Part shown: positions 38,420 through 46,997 of the stretch, one piece after another
Numbering within the stretch: position 1 is the stretch's first letter
Layout of the letters: each line of letters starts with the position of its first letter
DNA from: Cellulomonas sp. PhB150
GTDB taxonomy: Bacteria > Actinomycetota > Actinomycetes > Actinomycetales > Cellulomonadaceae
DNA: 64,000 nt
Direction: 5' to 3'
NCBI RefSeq assembly: GCF_003755175.1
Contig: NZ_RKHX01000002.1
Coordinates: 496,001 to 560,000 of the forward strand
The notes under the pieces: model-generated
Seen by the model: only the letters and a program-made list of their open reading frames with translations
Told to the model about the DNA's origin: nothing
The model's database searches: none
Translations under genes and position numbers: made by a program

Positions 38420-39792
38420 CGAGTCCGGGACGCCACCCTCGGGGCGACGAGCGCGGCACCGACGGCGAGCAGCGTGGTGAACGCGAGCGTCGCGACGAAC
38501 GGGCCGTCGAGGCCCGTGGCGGCGTTGAACACCAGCCCCGTGACCGCCAGGGACCACGCCGCGCCCGTGCTGTCGGCGATCGTCAGGCTCGAGCTGTTGG
38601 TGCCCTGCGTGCCGGGCTGCGAGTAGCCGAGGACCAGCACCGTCTGCCGCGCGTAGCTCAGCCCCATGCCGGCGCCCGAGCAGGCCCAGGTCACGACGAG
38701 CAGCGCGGCCGGCGCGTGCGCGGCGGCGACCACGCACGAGCTGCCGACGCCGACCGCGACCAGCACCGTGCCGATCCGGACCGCGTCCCGGTCGCTTAGC
38801 CGGCCGACGAGCCGCCCCTGCACCCACGACGCGCTCGCCCACGTGATCGCGGCCGCGGTCAGCGTGATGCCGGCGAGCGTCGGTGAGAAGTCGTAGCGCC
38901 GGGTCAGCAGGTAGGGCAGGTACACCTCGGCGCCGAAGAACGCGCCGGCGAGCAGCGCACGCCCGCTGACCACGCTCGGCAGCCCGCGGGCTGCACGCAG
39001 AGCGCCGGGGGGGAGCAGGGGCCGCAGCGCGACGAGGACGACGACCGTCGCGGCGGCGGCCAGGACGAGGTCCCACGGCGTGCTCGCCTGCCCGGCCAGG
39101 TTGAGCCCGAGCACGGCGACAGCCGCCAGGCACGCCCACGCGATCCGGCGGCCGCCCGAGGCCGCGGCGGGCTCGTCGGGGGGCCCGAGGCGCGCGACGT
39201 GGGCCAGCACGACGAGCGCGACGGGCACGACGATGCCCGCGACTCCCAGGAACACCCACCGCCAGCCGACGTGCTGGGCGACGGCACCGGCCAGCGGCGG
39301 ACCGACGAGCGAGGGCACGACCCATGCCGCCGAGAAGCCCGCGAACACGCGCGGGTGCAGCAGCGGGGGATAGGCGCGCGCCACGACGACGTAGACGGCG
39401 ACCGTGATCCCGCCCGCACCGAGACCCTGCACGAGCCGGCCGGCGACGAACAGCTCCATGGTCGGCGCGAGCCCGGCGAGCAGGAGCCCGGTCGCGAACA
39501 GGCCCACGGCGGTGGCGAGCGGGCCGCGCGGTCCTCGGCGGTCCGCCCAGCCGCCCGAGACCACCATGCCCACCACGCCCGCGGCGAGCGTGCCCGCGAA
39601 CGCGAAGGCGTACAGGTCGGCGCCGTCCAGCGCGTCGGAGACCGTCGGCATCACCGTGGTGACGGCGAGGGCCTCGAACGCGGCGAGGAAGATCAGCGCG
39701 AACAGGCACCACGTGGTGACGCGCAGGGCCTTCCAGGCGGCGTCGGGCCGCAGCTCGACGGTGCTCGCGGGCGTGGCGTCCGCCGCGCTCAC
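38383..39792 (-). CDS. MFS transporter, 14-helix drug-efflux type
   Basis: A 469-residue major facilitator with about 14 hydrophobic segments. The family motif A region is SGGWADRRGPRG, motif C is near GGITVAVYVVVARAYPP, and a second RLVGRLSDRDAVRIG is in the central loop. This arrangement suits DHA2-type drug exporters; the substrate is unknown. The GTG start overlaps the methyltransferase stop (GTGA), so these two genes form an operon. The end overlaps the thioredoxin gene on the other strand. Confidence 0.88.
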   Translation of the reverse strand: MSAADATPASTVELRPDAAWKALRVTTWCLFALIFLAAFEALAVTTVMPTVSDALDGADLYAFAFAGTLAAGVVGMVVSGGWADRRGPRGPLATAVGLFATGLLLAGLAPTMELFVAGRLVQGLGAGGITVAVYVVVARAYPPLLHPRVFAGFSAAWVVPSLVGPPLAGAVAQHVGWRWVFLGVAGIVVPVALVVLAHVARLGPPDEPAAASGGRRIAWACLAAVAVLGLNLAGQASTPWDLVLAAAATVVVLVALRPLLPPGALRAARGLPSVVSGRALLAGAFFGAEVYLPYLLTRRYDFSPTLAGITLTAAAITWASASWVQGRLVGRLSDRDAVRIGTVLVAVGVGSSCVVAAAHAPAALLVVTWACSGAGMGLSYARQTVLVLGYSQPGTQGTNSSSLTIADSTGAAWSLAVTGLVFNAATGLDGPFVATLAFTTLLAVGAALVAPRVASRTRQPATEASTART

Positions 39793-40406
39793 GTCCCGCT
39801 CGCCGGCCGGCGCACCGTCAGCACGCGGAAGCCCTTCGAGCTCGCCGTGCGCTCGACGGGCAGACCGAGCGCGTCGGCCAGCCAGCGCTGCAGCGAGTCG
39901 GCGCCGAGGTTCTTCCCGACGACGAGGTGCGCCTCGCCGCCGTCCGCCAGGCGCGGGAGCCAGCGCAGCAGGAGCTCGTGCAGGGCCTCCTTGCCGACCC
40001 GGATCGGCGGGTTGGACCAGATCGCGGCGAACTGCACGTCGTCGGGCACCTCGTCGGGCGTCACGGCCGTGACACCGCCGAGGTCGTGGCGGGCAGCGTT
40101 GCGGCGGACCAGGTCCAGGGCGCGCTCGTTGACGTCGACCGCCCACACCCGGGCGGCGGGGGACTGCAGCGCCAGGCTCAGTGCGATGGGCCCCCAGCCG
40201 CAGCCGAGGTCGAGCACGTCGCCGTGCGCCGGGGGAGCCGGGACCTCGTCGAGCAGCACGGCCGTGGCGTGGTCGAGGTGCGCGGCGGAGAACACGCCCG
40301 GCGCGGTCTCGACCTCCAGGGACCGGCCCGCGAGGTCGACGGTCAGGGTGCGGCGCTCGTCGGCCGAGGCCGGCTGCGCGGTGAAGTAGTGGTCGTGCCC
40401 GGTCAC
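39789..40406 (-). CDS. RsmC-like class I SAM methyltransferase
   Basis: A 205-residue methyltransferase with the MTS domain of RsmC-type rRNA methylases. The SAM-binding motif is VLDLGCGWGPIAL, motif II is VWAVDVNERAL and the catalytic motif is IWSNPPIRVGK, where NPP contacts the target base amine. RsmC itself methylates G1207 of 16S rRNA; this protein is about the size of its catalytic half, as in actinobacterial homologues, so the base is inferred only. ATG start with a basic-free N-terminus. It is divergent from hflX, with 151 bp between. Confidence 0.88.
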   Translation of the reverse strand: MTGHDHYFTAQPASADERRTLTVDLAGRSLEVETAPGVFSAAHLDHATAVLLDEVPAPPAHGDVLDLGCGWGPIALSLALQSPAARVWAVDVNERALDLVRRNAARHDLGGVTAVTPDEVPDDVQFAAIWSNPPIRVGKEALHELLLRWLPRLADGGEAHLVVGKNLGADSLQRWLADALGLPVERTASSKGFRVLTVRRPASGT

Positions 40407-40557
40407 CGGACGACCCTACCCGTGGCCCCCCACGCGCTCGGCCGGCAGCGAAATGGGTCGACCGGGTGGGTGGCGCGTGCGACCCTGGAATCGTCGCGCC
40501 GATGGTCACGCACCGATGATCACGCGCCGAGCAGAGCAGTCCGACGAGAGGAACCGC

Positions 40558-42078
40558 GTGAACGACCCGCAGCCCACCATCCGCGAGACGCAGGACACCC
40601 CGGTGGCCCGCAGCGCGCAGGAGGTGGCCGACGACGTCGTCGCGCGGGTGCTCGCCCGGGCCGGCACGGCGCTCCAGGCGGGCGCCACGGTCCACTCCTC
40701 CTACGACGGCGACCAGCTGGACCTCGAGGAGCGCACCTCCCTGCGGCGCGTGCGCGGCCTGTCGACCGAGCTCGAGGACGTCACCGAGGTCGAGTACCGC
40801 CAGCTGCGGCTCGAGAAGGTCGTGCTCGTCGGGCTCTGGGGCTCGGGCACCGTGCACGACGCCGAGGTGTCGCTGCGGGAGCTCGCGGCGCTGGCCGAGA
40901 CGGCCGGCTCCGAGGTGCTCGACGGCATGCTCCAGCGCCGCCGGTCGCCGGACCCGGGCACCTACCTCGGCTCGGGCAAGGCCGCGGAGCTCGCGACCGT
41001 CGTCGCGGCGGTCGGGGCCGACACCGTCGTCGTCGACGGCGAGCTCGCGCCGTCGCAGCGCCGCTCGCTCGAGGACATCGTGCGCGTCAAGGTCGTCGAC
41101 CGGACCGCGCTGATCCTCGACATCTTCGCGCAGCACGCCAAGTCCCGTGAGGGCAAGGCGCAGGTCGAGCTCGCGCAGCTCGAGTACCTGCTGCCGCGCC
41201 TGCGCGGGTGGGGCGAGTCGATGTCCCGCCAGGCCGGTGGTCAGGTGGGCGGCGCGGGCGCCGGCATGGGCTCGCGCGGACCCGGTGAGACGAAGATCGA
41301 GCTCGACCGCCGACGCATCCGCAACCGGATGGCCAAGCTCCGCAAGGAGATCGCCGCGATGGAGCCGGCGCGCCTGACCAAGCGCGCGTCGCGCAAGAAG
41401 AACGCGATCCCGTCCGTCGCCATCGCGGGCTACACCAACGCGGGCAAGTCCTCCCTGCTCAACCGGCTGACCAACGCCGGGGTGCTCGTCGAGAACGCGC
41501 TGTTCGCCACGCTGGACCCGACCGTCCGCCGCGCGGAGACCACGGACGGACGCGTCTACACGTTGGCCGACACCGTCGGGTTCGTCCGTGCGCTGCCGCA
41601 CCAGCTCGTCGAGGCGTTCCGCTCGACGCTCGAGGAGGTGGCCGACGCGGACCTGCTGCTGCACGTCGTCGACGCCTCGCACCCGGACCCCGAGGGTCAG
41701 ATCGCGGCGGTCCGGCACGTGCTGGCCGACATCCCGGGCGCCATGGACGTGCCCGAGATCATCGTGCTCAACAAGGCCGACCTGGCCGCGCCCGAGGTCA
41801 TCACGCGCCTGCGCTCGCGCGAGCTGCACACGATCGTGGTCTCCGCCCACACGGGCGAGGGCATCGACGAGCTTCAGCTCCTGGTCGCCGACCAGCTGCC
41901 GCGTCCGGGCGTGCTCGTCGAGGTCGTCGTGCCGTACGACCGCGGCGACCTGGTCAGCCGCGTGCACCTGCACGGCGACATCGACTCCGAGGAGCACATC
42001 GAGCAAGGGACGCTGCTGCGCGCCCGGGTCGACGAGGCCCTCGCCGTCGAGCTGCAGCACGCCGCCGTCGCCGTCTGA
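40558..42078 (+). CDS. hflX: GTPase HflX
   Basis: A 506-residue ribosome-associated GTPase that splits stalled 70S ribosomes under stress. After an N-terminal extension, the HflX domain contains LIGLW-type strands (VLVGLWGSG), DPGTYLGSGKAAEL and a basic glycine-rich stretch (GGQVGGAGAGMGSRGPGE). The G domain has G1 GYTNAGKSSL, G3 DTVGF and G4 LNKADL. The GTG at 40558 is chosen because GAGAGGAA precedes it at good spacing. Upstream in-frame ATGs lack ribosome sites. The gene follows the miaB-miaA region as commonly seen for hflX. Confidence 0.96.
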   Translation: MNDPQPTIRETQDTPVARSAQEVADDVVARVLARAGTALQAGATVHSSYDGDQLDLEERTSLRRVRGLSTELEDVTEVEYRQLRLEKVVLVGLWGSGTVHDAEVSLRELAALAETAGSEVLDGMLQRRRSPDPGTYLGSGKAAELATVVAAVGADTVVVDGELAPSQRRSLEDIVRVKVVDRTALILDIFAQHAKSREGKAQVELAQLEYLLPRLRGWGESMSRQAGGQVGGAGAGMGSRGPGETKIELDRRRIRNRMAKLRKEIAAMEPARLTKRASRKKNAIPSVAIAGYTNAGKSSLLNRLTNAGVLVENALFATLDPTVRRAETTDGRVYTLADTVGFVRALPHQLVEAFRSTLEEVADADLLLHVVDASHPDPEGQIAAVRHVLADIPGAMDVPEIIVLNKADLAAPEVITRLRSRELHTIVVSAHTGEGIDELQLLVADQLPRPGVLVEVVVPYDRGDLVSRVHLHGDIDSEEHIEQGTLLRARVDEALAVELQHAAVAV

Positions 42079-42131
42079 GGCTGCCCACAGGGCTGGACCC
42101 GGACGTCGCCGGGCCGCACTACGCTGACGCG

Positions 42132-44240
42132 GTGCCCCCGACCGAAGCCGCCTCGACGACCCCGAAGCCGCGAACCGCCGGGACGGACGAGCCCACGGTC
42201 GACGACCTGCTCGACCTCGCCGTCGGCGTCCTGGGCGGGTCCCGCCGCGACGGCCAGCACCAGATGGCGCTCGCGGTCACGGCGGCCCTCGAGACCGGCG
42301 ACCACCTGCTGGTCCAGGCGGGCACGGGCACGGGCAAGTCGCTCGGCTACCTCGTGCCCGCGGTGCGGCACGCGGTGCTCGAGGACGAGCGCGTCGTCGT
42401 CTCCACGGCCACCCTCGCGCTGCAGCGCCAGGTCATCACGCGCGACCTCCCGCTCGTCGCCGACGCCCTTGCGCCGCGCCTGCCGCGCGCGCCGAAGATC
42501 GCCCTGCTCAAGGGCTGGCACAACTACGTCTGCATCAACAAGGTCTCCGGCGGCTACCCCGAGGACGAGGGCGCGACGTTGTTCGACCTCGGCGAGAACG
42601 CGGGTGCCGCGGAGCACCCCGCGCTCGGCGGGACGGACCGGCCCGGCACGGGCGAGTCGCTCGGCGCGCAGGTCGTGCGCCTGCGCGAGTGGGCCGAGGA
42701 GACCGAGTCGGGCGACCGGGACGACCTGGTCCCGGGCGTCACGGACCGCGCGTGGCGGCAGGTGTCCGTCACGTCGCTGGAGTGCATCGGTGGCAAGTGC
42801 CCGATGCTCACGGAGTGCTTCCCCGAGCGGGCGCGCGGCCTCGCCCGGGAGGCGGACGTCGTCGTGACCAACCACGCGATGCTCGGCATCGCCGCGTCCG
42901 GGTCGCCCAACGTCCTGCCCGAGCACGACGTGCTGGTGGTCGACGAGGCGCACGAGCTCACCGACCGCGTGACCGCGCAGGCCACCGCGGAGCTCTCGCT
43001 CGCGACGATCGAGCACGCCGCTCGCCTCGCGCGCCGGCACGGCGGCGTGCCGACGACCGACCTCGACTCCGCCGGGCAGGCGCTCGCGACCTTCCTCGTG
43101 ACCATGCCCGAGGGCCGGTTCCCGCGGGGGCTGCCCGACGAGGCGCGCGCCGCGGTCGCCGCGGTCCGCGACGCGTCGCGCACGCTGCTCAGCGTCCTCA
43201 AGCCCGACACGACGACCGCCAAGGGCGGCGGTGCCGAGGGCGGGCTGAAGATGGCCGCGTCGGCGATGCTCATGCTCTTCGAGGTGGCCGAGCGGATGGC
43301 GGCCGACCCCGACGACAACAAGCACACGGTGCTGTGGTGCGCGCGCAGCGAGGACCGGCGCGGCACGCCCATGACCAGGCTGCACGCCGCGCCCCTCGCC
43401 GTGAACGGGCTCATCCGCACCCATCTGCTGTCGGGCCGCTCGGCGGTGCTGACGTCGGCGACGCTCGCCCTGGGCGGCTCGTTCGACCCGGTCGCCCGCG
43501 CGGTCGGGCTCGAGGTGCGCGCGGACGCCGAGCCGGTCGGTCCCGCAGCCGACGGGGCGAGGCCCGCCGCGCTGACCTGGCACGGGCTCGACGTCGGCAG
43601 CCCGTTCGACTACCGCAAGCAGGGCATCTGCTACGTCGCCAAGCACCTGCCCCCGCCGGGCCGCGAGCCCGCGACCGAGGCCCAGCTCGACGAGATCCAG
43701 GCGCTGATCACCGCCGCCGGCGGGCGCACCCTCGGTCTGTTCTCGTCCCGGCGGGCCGCGAACGCGGTGGCGGAGGCGATGCGCGAGCGGCTCGACGTGC
43801 CGATCCTGCTCCAGGGCGACGACCAGCTGCCGACCCTGGTCGCGCAGTTCGCCGCCGACGAGCCCACGTGCCTGTTCGGCACGCTCTCGCTCTGGCAGGG
43901 CGTCGACGTGCCCGGGCCGTCCTGCTCCCTGGTGATCATCGACCGGATCCCGTTCCCGCGGCCCGACGACCCCGTGCGGTCCGCCCGCTCGGACGCGGTC
44001 GGCTCGGCGGGCGGAAACGGGTTCATGGCCGTCTCCGCCACGCACGCGGCACTCCTGCTGGCGCAGGGGGCCGGGCGCCTCATCCGTGGCACGCAGGACC
44101 GCGGCGTGGTCGCCGTGCTCGACCCGCGGCTGCGCACCGCGCGGTACGGGGACTTCCTCGCCCGCTCGATGCCGGACTTCTGGCCGACGACCGACCGCGC
44201 GGCAGTCGTGTCCGCGCTGGAGCGGCTGCGGGGGGCGTGA
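42132..44240 (+). CDS. dinG: DinG/XPD-like ATP-dependent DNA helicase
   Basis: A 702-residue superfamily 2 iron-sulphur helicase. Walker A is AGTGTGKS (63-70); motif II is VVDEAHEL. Four cysteines for the Fe-S cluster appear in the insert between them (VCINK, then ECIGGKCPMLTEC). C-terminal motifs include LFGTLSLWQGVDVPG and LAQGAGRLIRG. It unwinds R-loops and forked DNA. TACGCT (42120-42125) ends six bases before the GTG, so the mRNA is leaderless. No LexA box is visible upstream, unlike E. coli dinG, so SOS control is not supported here; the symbol rests on homology type only. Confidence 0.9.
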   Translation: MPPTEAASTTPKPRTAGTDEPTVDDLLDLAVGVLGGSRRDGQHQMALAVTAALETGDHLLVQAGTGTGKSLGYLVPAVRHAVLEDERVVVSTATLALQRQVITRDLPLVADALAPRLPRAPKIALLKGWHNYVCINKVSGGYPEDEGATLFDLGENAGAAEHPALGGTDRPGTGESLGAQVVRLREWAEETESGDRDDLVPGVTDRAWRQVSVTSLECIGGKCPMLTECFPERARGLAREADVVVTNHAMLGIAASGSPNVLPEHDVLVVDEAHELTDRVTAQATAELSLATIEHAARLARRHGGVPTTDLDSAGQALATFLVTMPEGRFPRGLPDEARAAVAAVRDASRTLLSVLKPDTTTAKGGGAEGGLKMAASAMLMLFEVAERMAADPDDNKHTVLWCARSEDRRGTPMTRLHAAPLAVNGLIRTHLLSGRSAVLTSATLALGGSFDPVARAVGLEVRADAEPVGPAADGARPAALTWHGLDVGSPFDYRKQGICYVAKHLPPPGREPATEAQLDEIQALITAAGGRTLGLFSSRRAANAVAEAMRERLDVPILLQGDDQLPTLVAQFAADEPTCLFGTLSLWQGVDVPGPSCSLVIIDRIPFPRPDDPVRSARSDAVGSAGGNGFMAVSATHAALLLAQGAGRLIRGTQDRGVVAVLDPRLRTARYGDFLARSMPDFWPTTDRAAVVSALERLRGA

Positions 44241-44304
44241 GCAGCGCGGTCGTCCACCGGCTAGCCTTTCGAGTGCCCAGCCGGACCACGACAGGGAGTG
44301 CCCG

Positions 44305-45306
44305 ATGACCCAGCCTGACGACATCGACGAGGTCCCGCTGGGCCCGCGTCCAACCCCCCGCCGGACCTCGAAGCTGGCGATCGTCGGCGCCGGTGCCGTG
44401 GGCTCGACGATGGCCTACGCCGCCCTCATGCGCGGCGCCGCCCGCACGGTCGCCCTCTACGACATCAACAAGGCGAAGGTCGAGGCCGAGGCGCTCGACC
44501 TCGGGCACGGCATCCAGTTCATGCCCATGGCGGAGGTCGTCGGCTCCGACGACATCGCGGTGTGCGCGGACGCGGACATCGTCATGTTCACGGCAGGCGC
44601 CAAGCAGAAGCCCGGGCAGACCCGCATCGACCTCGCCGAGGCCACCATCTCGCTCGTGCGCAAGGTGCTCCCCGCCGTGACGGAGGTCGCGCCGAACGCC
44701 GTCTACGTCATGGTCACCAACCCGGTCGACGTCGTGACCTACGCCTCGCTGAAGATCTCCGGCCTGCCGCCCACCCAGCTGTTCGGCTCGGGCACCGTCC
44801 TCGACTCCTCGCGGCTGCGCTACCTGATCGCCCAGCACGCCCGCGTCGCGGTGCAGAACGTGCACGCGTACATCGCCGGCGAGCACGGCGACAGCGAGCT
44901 GCCGCTGTGGAGCTCGGCAAGCATCGGTGCGGTGCCGCTGCTGGAGTGGCAGGGCTCGAACGGCTCGTCGCCGATGACGGCCGCGGTGCGCGAGGACATC
45001 GCGCGCGAGGTCGTCGAGTCGGCCTACCGCATCATCGAGGGCAAGGGCGCGACGAACTACGCCGTCGCGCTGGCCGGCTCGCGGATCATCGAGGCGGTCC
45101 TCAAGGACGAGCAGCGGATCCTGCCGATCTCCTCGCTGCTGGACGACTACTACGGCATCAGCGACGTGTGCCTGTCGGTGCCGACGATCGTGGGCTCGTC
45201 CGGTGTCGGGGACCGCCTCGCCGTCCCCATGTCGGTCGACGAGCTCGCGGGGCTGCGCGCGTCGGCCGACGCGGTGCGCGCGGTGGCGCGGCAGTTCGGC
45301 TTCTAG
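44305..45306 (+). CDS. ldh: L-lactate dehydrogenase
   Basis: A 333-residue NAD-dependent dehydrogenase. The Rossmann motif is GAGAVGSTMAYA, the active-site histidine is H194 in GEHGDSE, and the specificity loop reads AGAKQKPGQTR with Q101, which indicates lactate rather than malate (malate enzymes carry Arg there). It also has NPVDVVTYAS. It interconverts pyruvate and L-lactate. TAGCCT at 44262-44267 is a likely -10 and CAGGGAG precedes the ATG. The gene ends in a strong hairpin shared with lexA. Confidence 0.95.
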   Translation: MTQPDDIDEVPLGPRPTPRRTSKLAIVGAGAVGSTMAYAALMRGAARTVALYDINKAKVEAEALDLGHGIQFMPMAEVVGSDDIAVCADADIVMFTAGAKQKPGQTRIDLAEATISLVRKVLPAVTEVAPNAVYVMVTNPVDVVTYASLKISGLPPTQLFGSGTVLDSSRLRYLIAQHARVAVQNVHAYIAGEHGDSELPLWSSASIGAVPLLEWQGSNGSSPMTAAVREDIAREVVESAYRIIEGKGATNYAVALAGSRIIEAVLKDEQRILPISSLLDDYYGISDVCLSVPTIVGSSGVGDRLAVPMSVDELAGLRASADAVRAVARQFGF

Positions 45307-45314
45307 CTCCCAAC

Positions 45315-45357
45315 ACGACGACGGCCCCGACGCTGCTCGCGTCGGGGCCGTCGTCGT
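45315..45357. terminator. Bidirectional hairpin terminator between ldh and lexA
   Basis: Arms 45315-45333 and 45339-45357 are a perfect 19-bp inverted repeat with a five-base loop (TGCTC). It lies between the two convergent stops, eight bases after the ldh stop and six bases from the lexA stop. Symmetry suits both strands. Confidence 0.9.
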
Positions 45358-45363
45358 ACCGGG

Positions 45364-46104
45364 TCAGAGGCTGCGCAGCACGCTCACCACGCGCCCGAGG
45401 ACGACCGCGTCGTCCCCGTCGATCGGGGAGTAGGCGGCGTTGGCCGGCAGCAGCCACACGTGGCCGTCGGCGCGCTTGAGGGTCTTGACGGTCGCCTCGC
45501 CCTCGATCATGGCGGCGACGATCTCGCCGTTCTCCGCGACGGGCTGGCGCCGCACGACGACCCAGTCGCCGTCGCAGATCGCCGCGTCGATCATCGAGTC
45601 GCCGCTGACCTTGAGCAGGAAGAGCTCGCCGTCACCCACGAGCTGGCGGGGGAGCGGGAACACGTCCTCGACCACCTGGTCGGCGAGGATCGGGCCACCG
45701 GCGGCGATCCGGCCGACGACCGGCACGTAGCTCGGTGCCGGGGCGCCGTCGCGCTCGGGTGCCTCGTTGTCGACGAACGACGCCGCTCCCGCGGCGCCCC
45801 AGGTGCTCACGCCACGCGAGTCGTCGGGGTGGACGACCTCGATCGCACGCGGCCGGTTCGGGTCGCGGCGGAGGTAGCCCTTGCGCTCGAGCGCGGTCAG
45901 CTGGTGCTTGACGCTCGAGGGACTGTTGAGCCCGACCGCCTCGCCGATCTCCCGCATGCTCGGCGGGTAGCCGCGCGACTCCACCGACGACCGGATCGTG
46001 TCGAGCACGAGGCGCTGCCGGGCCGTCAGCCCGTCGGGGCCTGCTGGGGCGTCGGGCAGTGCGTGCACCGTTGCCAGGTCCTGGGTGGACGTCTCGTCGC
46101 TCAC
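45364..46104 (-). CDS. lexA: SOS repressor LexA
   Basis: A 246-residue repressor-protease. The N-terminal winged helix is [53 protein letters not shown]. The cleavage site lies in GRIAAGGP between A135 and G136; the catalytic dyad is S170 in SGDSM and K207 in ATVKTL. It represses recA, itself and other damage genes until RecA filaments trigger self-cleavage. The GTG start is preceded by GAAGGAGAGG. Its own promoter carries an SOS box (see 46270-46309), so autoregulation is expected. About 50 residues precede and link the domains, typical of actinobacteria. Confidence 0.98.
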   Translation of the reverse strand: MSDETSTQDLATVHALPDAPAGPDGLTARQRLVLDTIRSSVESRGYPPSMREIGEAVGLNSPSSVKHQLTALERKGYLRRDPNRPRAIEVVHPDDSRGVSTWGAAGAASFVDNEAPERDGAPAPSYVPVVGRIAAGGPILADQVVEDVFPLPRQLVGDGELFLLKVSGDSMIDAAICDGDWVVVRRQPVAENGEIVAAMIEGEATVKTLKRADGHVWLLPANAAYSPIDGDDAVVLGRVVSVLRSL

Positions 46105-46141
46105 GTGCGGCCTCTCCTTCGCGGCTCTGCCCGAGGGGCGA

Positions 46142-46169
46142 GCTGATCGGTCGTTGCTGATCGGTCGTT
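46142..46169. repeat. Perfect 14-bp tandem duplication in the lexA leader
   Basis: GCTGATCGGTCGTT occurs twice back to back (46142-46155 and 46156-46169), inside the predicted 5' untranslated region of lexA. No other copy was noticed in the window. Its role, if any, is unknown. Confidence 0.85.
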
Positions 46170-46269
46170 CCGGTGGTGGTGCCCGTGCTCCTCGGTATCG
46201 CGCAACCGTGCGCGGGACGCCTGGGACCAGTCGTGTCAGTGGTCGGTGGTGCGCTGTACCTACGCGGCC

Positions 46270-46309
46270 AGCCTAGGCAACCACGTCGAGGATTTCAAAC
46301 ATCTGTTCG
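46270..46309 (-). promoter_or_regulatory. lexA promoter with SOS box
   Basis: On the minus strand, TTGAAA (46298 to 46293) and TAGGCT (46275 to 46270) form -35 and -10 elements with a 17-bp spacer. The SOS-like box CAAAC-ATCT-GTTCG (46296-46309, one half-site mismatch) overlaps the -35, so LexA would repress its own gene. The transcript would start near 46263, leaving a leader of about 160 bases. Confidence 0.75.
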
Positions 46310-46341
46310 ACAAAGACTCGACACGTGTCGGCCGCTGCTGG

Positions 46342-46377
46342 TAGACATCGTACAGACGTTCTACGTACAGACGTTCG
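46342..46377 (+). promoter_or_regulatory. SOS promoter of the LysM gene, two tandem LexA-type boxes
   Basis: CGTAC-AGAC-GTTCT (46349-46362) and CGTAC-AGAC-GTTCG (46364-46377) are 15 bp apart and share a 13-bp direct repeat. The second has one mismatch to CGAAC-N4-GTTCG, the first two. A -35-like TAGACA lies at 46342-46347; the -10 is not clear (TACAGA at 46366 is possible). A perfect palindrome, CGACACGTGTCG, is at 46319-46330, between the two divergent promoters. The rest of the 331-bp lexA-LysM space holds no gene. Confidence 0.68.
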
Positions 46378-46435
46378 AGCAACATCCGATCGGCCGGAAC
46401 TTCCGGACATCGGGCTCGCGAAAGGTGGAGTCGAC

Positions 46436-46825
46436 ATGAGTGCGATCGCGATGGGCCCCCGGGTCCGGACGGCACCGGCATCACGGATGCACCAGGACCG
46501 CGCCCCGCGGCCTGCACCGCGCGCCTCCGGGCTGCACGGCCTGACGCTCACCCGGCGCGGCCGCGCACTCGTGCTGGTCGTCGCTGCCGTCATCGGCTCG
46601 CTCGTCATCCTCTTCGGCGGCCGCGCTCTGGCCGACGCGCCCGGCTCGACCCAGCAGGTCGTGGAGCACGAGGTCGTCAGCGGCGAGACGCTGTGGGGCA
46701 TCGCCGCGCAGTCCGTGGTTCCGGGGGAGTCCGTCGGCGACGCCGTGACCGAGCTCGTCCGGCTCAACAACCTCCCGAGCAGCGGCATCATGGCCGGCCA
46801 GACGATCCTGGTCCCCCAGCGCTGA
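46436..46825 (+). CDS. LysM-domain membrane protein, SOS cell-division suppressor-like
   Basis: A 129-residue protein with a 40-residue basic cytosolic N-terminus, one membrane helix (residues about 43-63, RALVLVVAAVIGSLVILFGG) and an extracytoplasmic LysM domain (HEVVSGETLWGIAAQSV... ELVRLNNLPSSGIMAGQTILVP) that binds peptidoglycan. The order lexA / LysM gene / nrdR matches that of Corynebacterium divS and Mycobacterium chiZ, which stop division during DNA damage, and the gene has tandem SOS-like boxes upstream. That role is inferred from synteny and promoter, not from sequence identity. AAAGGTGGAG precedes the ATG. Confidence 0.85.
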   Translation: MSAIAMGPRVRTAPASRMHQDRAPRPAPRASGLHGLTLTRRGRALVLVVAAVIGSLVILFGGRALADAPGSTQQVVEHEVVSGETLWGIAAQSVVPGESVGDAVTELVRLNNLPSSGIMAGQTILVPQR

Positions 46826-46836
46826 CGGCACGCAGA

Positions 46837-46863
46837 ACCCCGGGTGGTCGGTGTGGCCGGGGT
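46837..46863 (+). terminator. Hairpin after the LysM gene
   Basis: ACCCCGG (46837-46843) pairs with CCGGGGT (46857-46863) across a 13-base loop, 12 bases after the stop codon. The stem is short and there is no T tract, so terminator function is tentative. Confidence 0.45.
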
Positions 46864-46868
46864 CACGG

Positions 46869-46909
46869 TTGCAGTCGGTCGGGCGCTAGGCTAGGTTAGC
46901 CTTACCTCA
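46869..46909 (+). promoter_or_regulatory. Promoter overlapped by a DtxR/IdeR-like iron box
   Basis: TTGCAG (46869-46874) and TAGGTT (46892-46897) are -35 and -10 candidates with a 17-bp spacer. The 19-mer 46891-46909, reading CTAGGTTAGCCTTACCTCA, matches the DtxR/IdeR consensus TTAGGTTAGSCTAACCTAA at 16 of 19 positions and covers the -10. An iron-loaded DtxR-type repressor would block this promoter. The first predicted product is the structured, apparently non-coding segment downstream. Confidence 0.66.
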
Positions 46910-46997
46910 TTCGGAGAGCTGGGGGGCTCACGAGAGGCGCGGGAGCCAGGGGGTTGCGATCTCCCGCTCACCCGCAGCACCACGCGGTGGCCGAGGC

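Noticed and set aside
42079..42131. SOS control of the DinG-like helicase, as in E. coli
   Set aside because: No CGAAC-N4-GTTCG-like site lies in the short upstream region.
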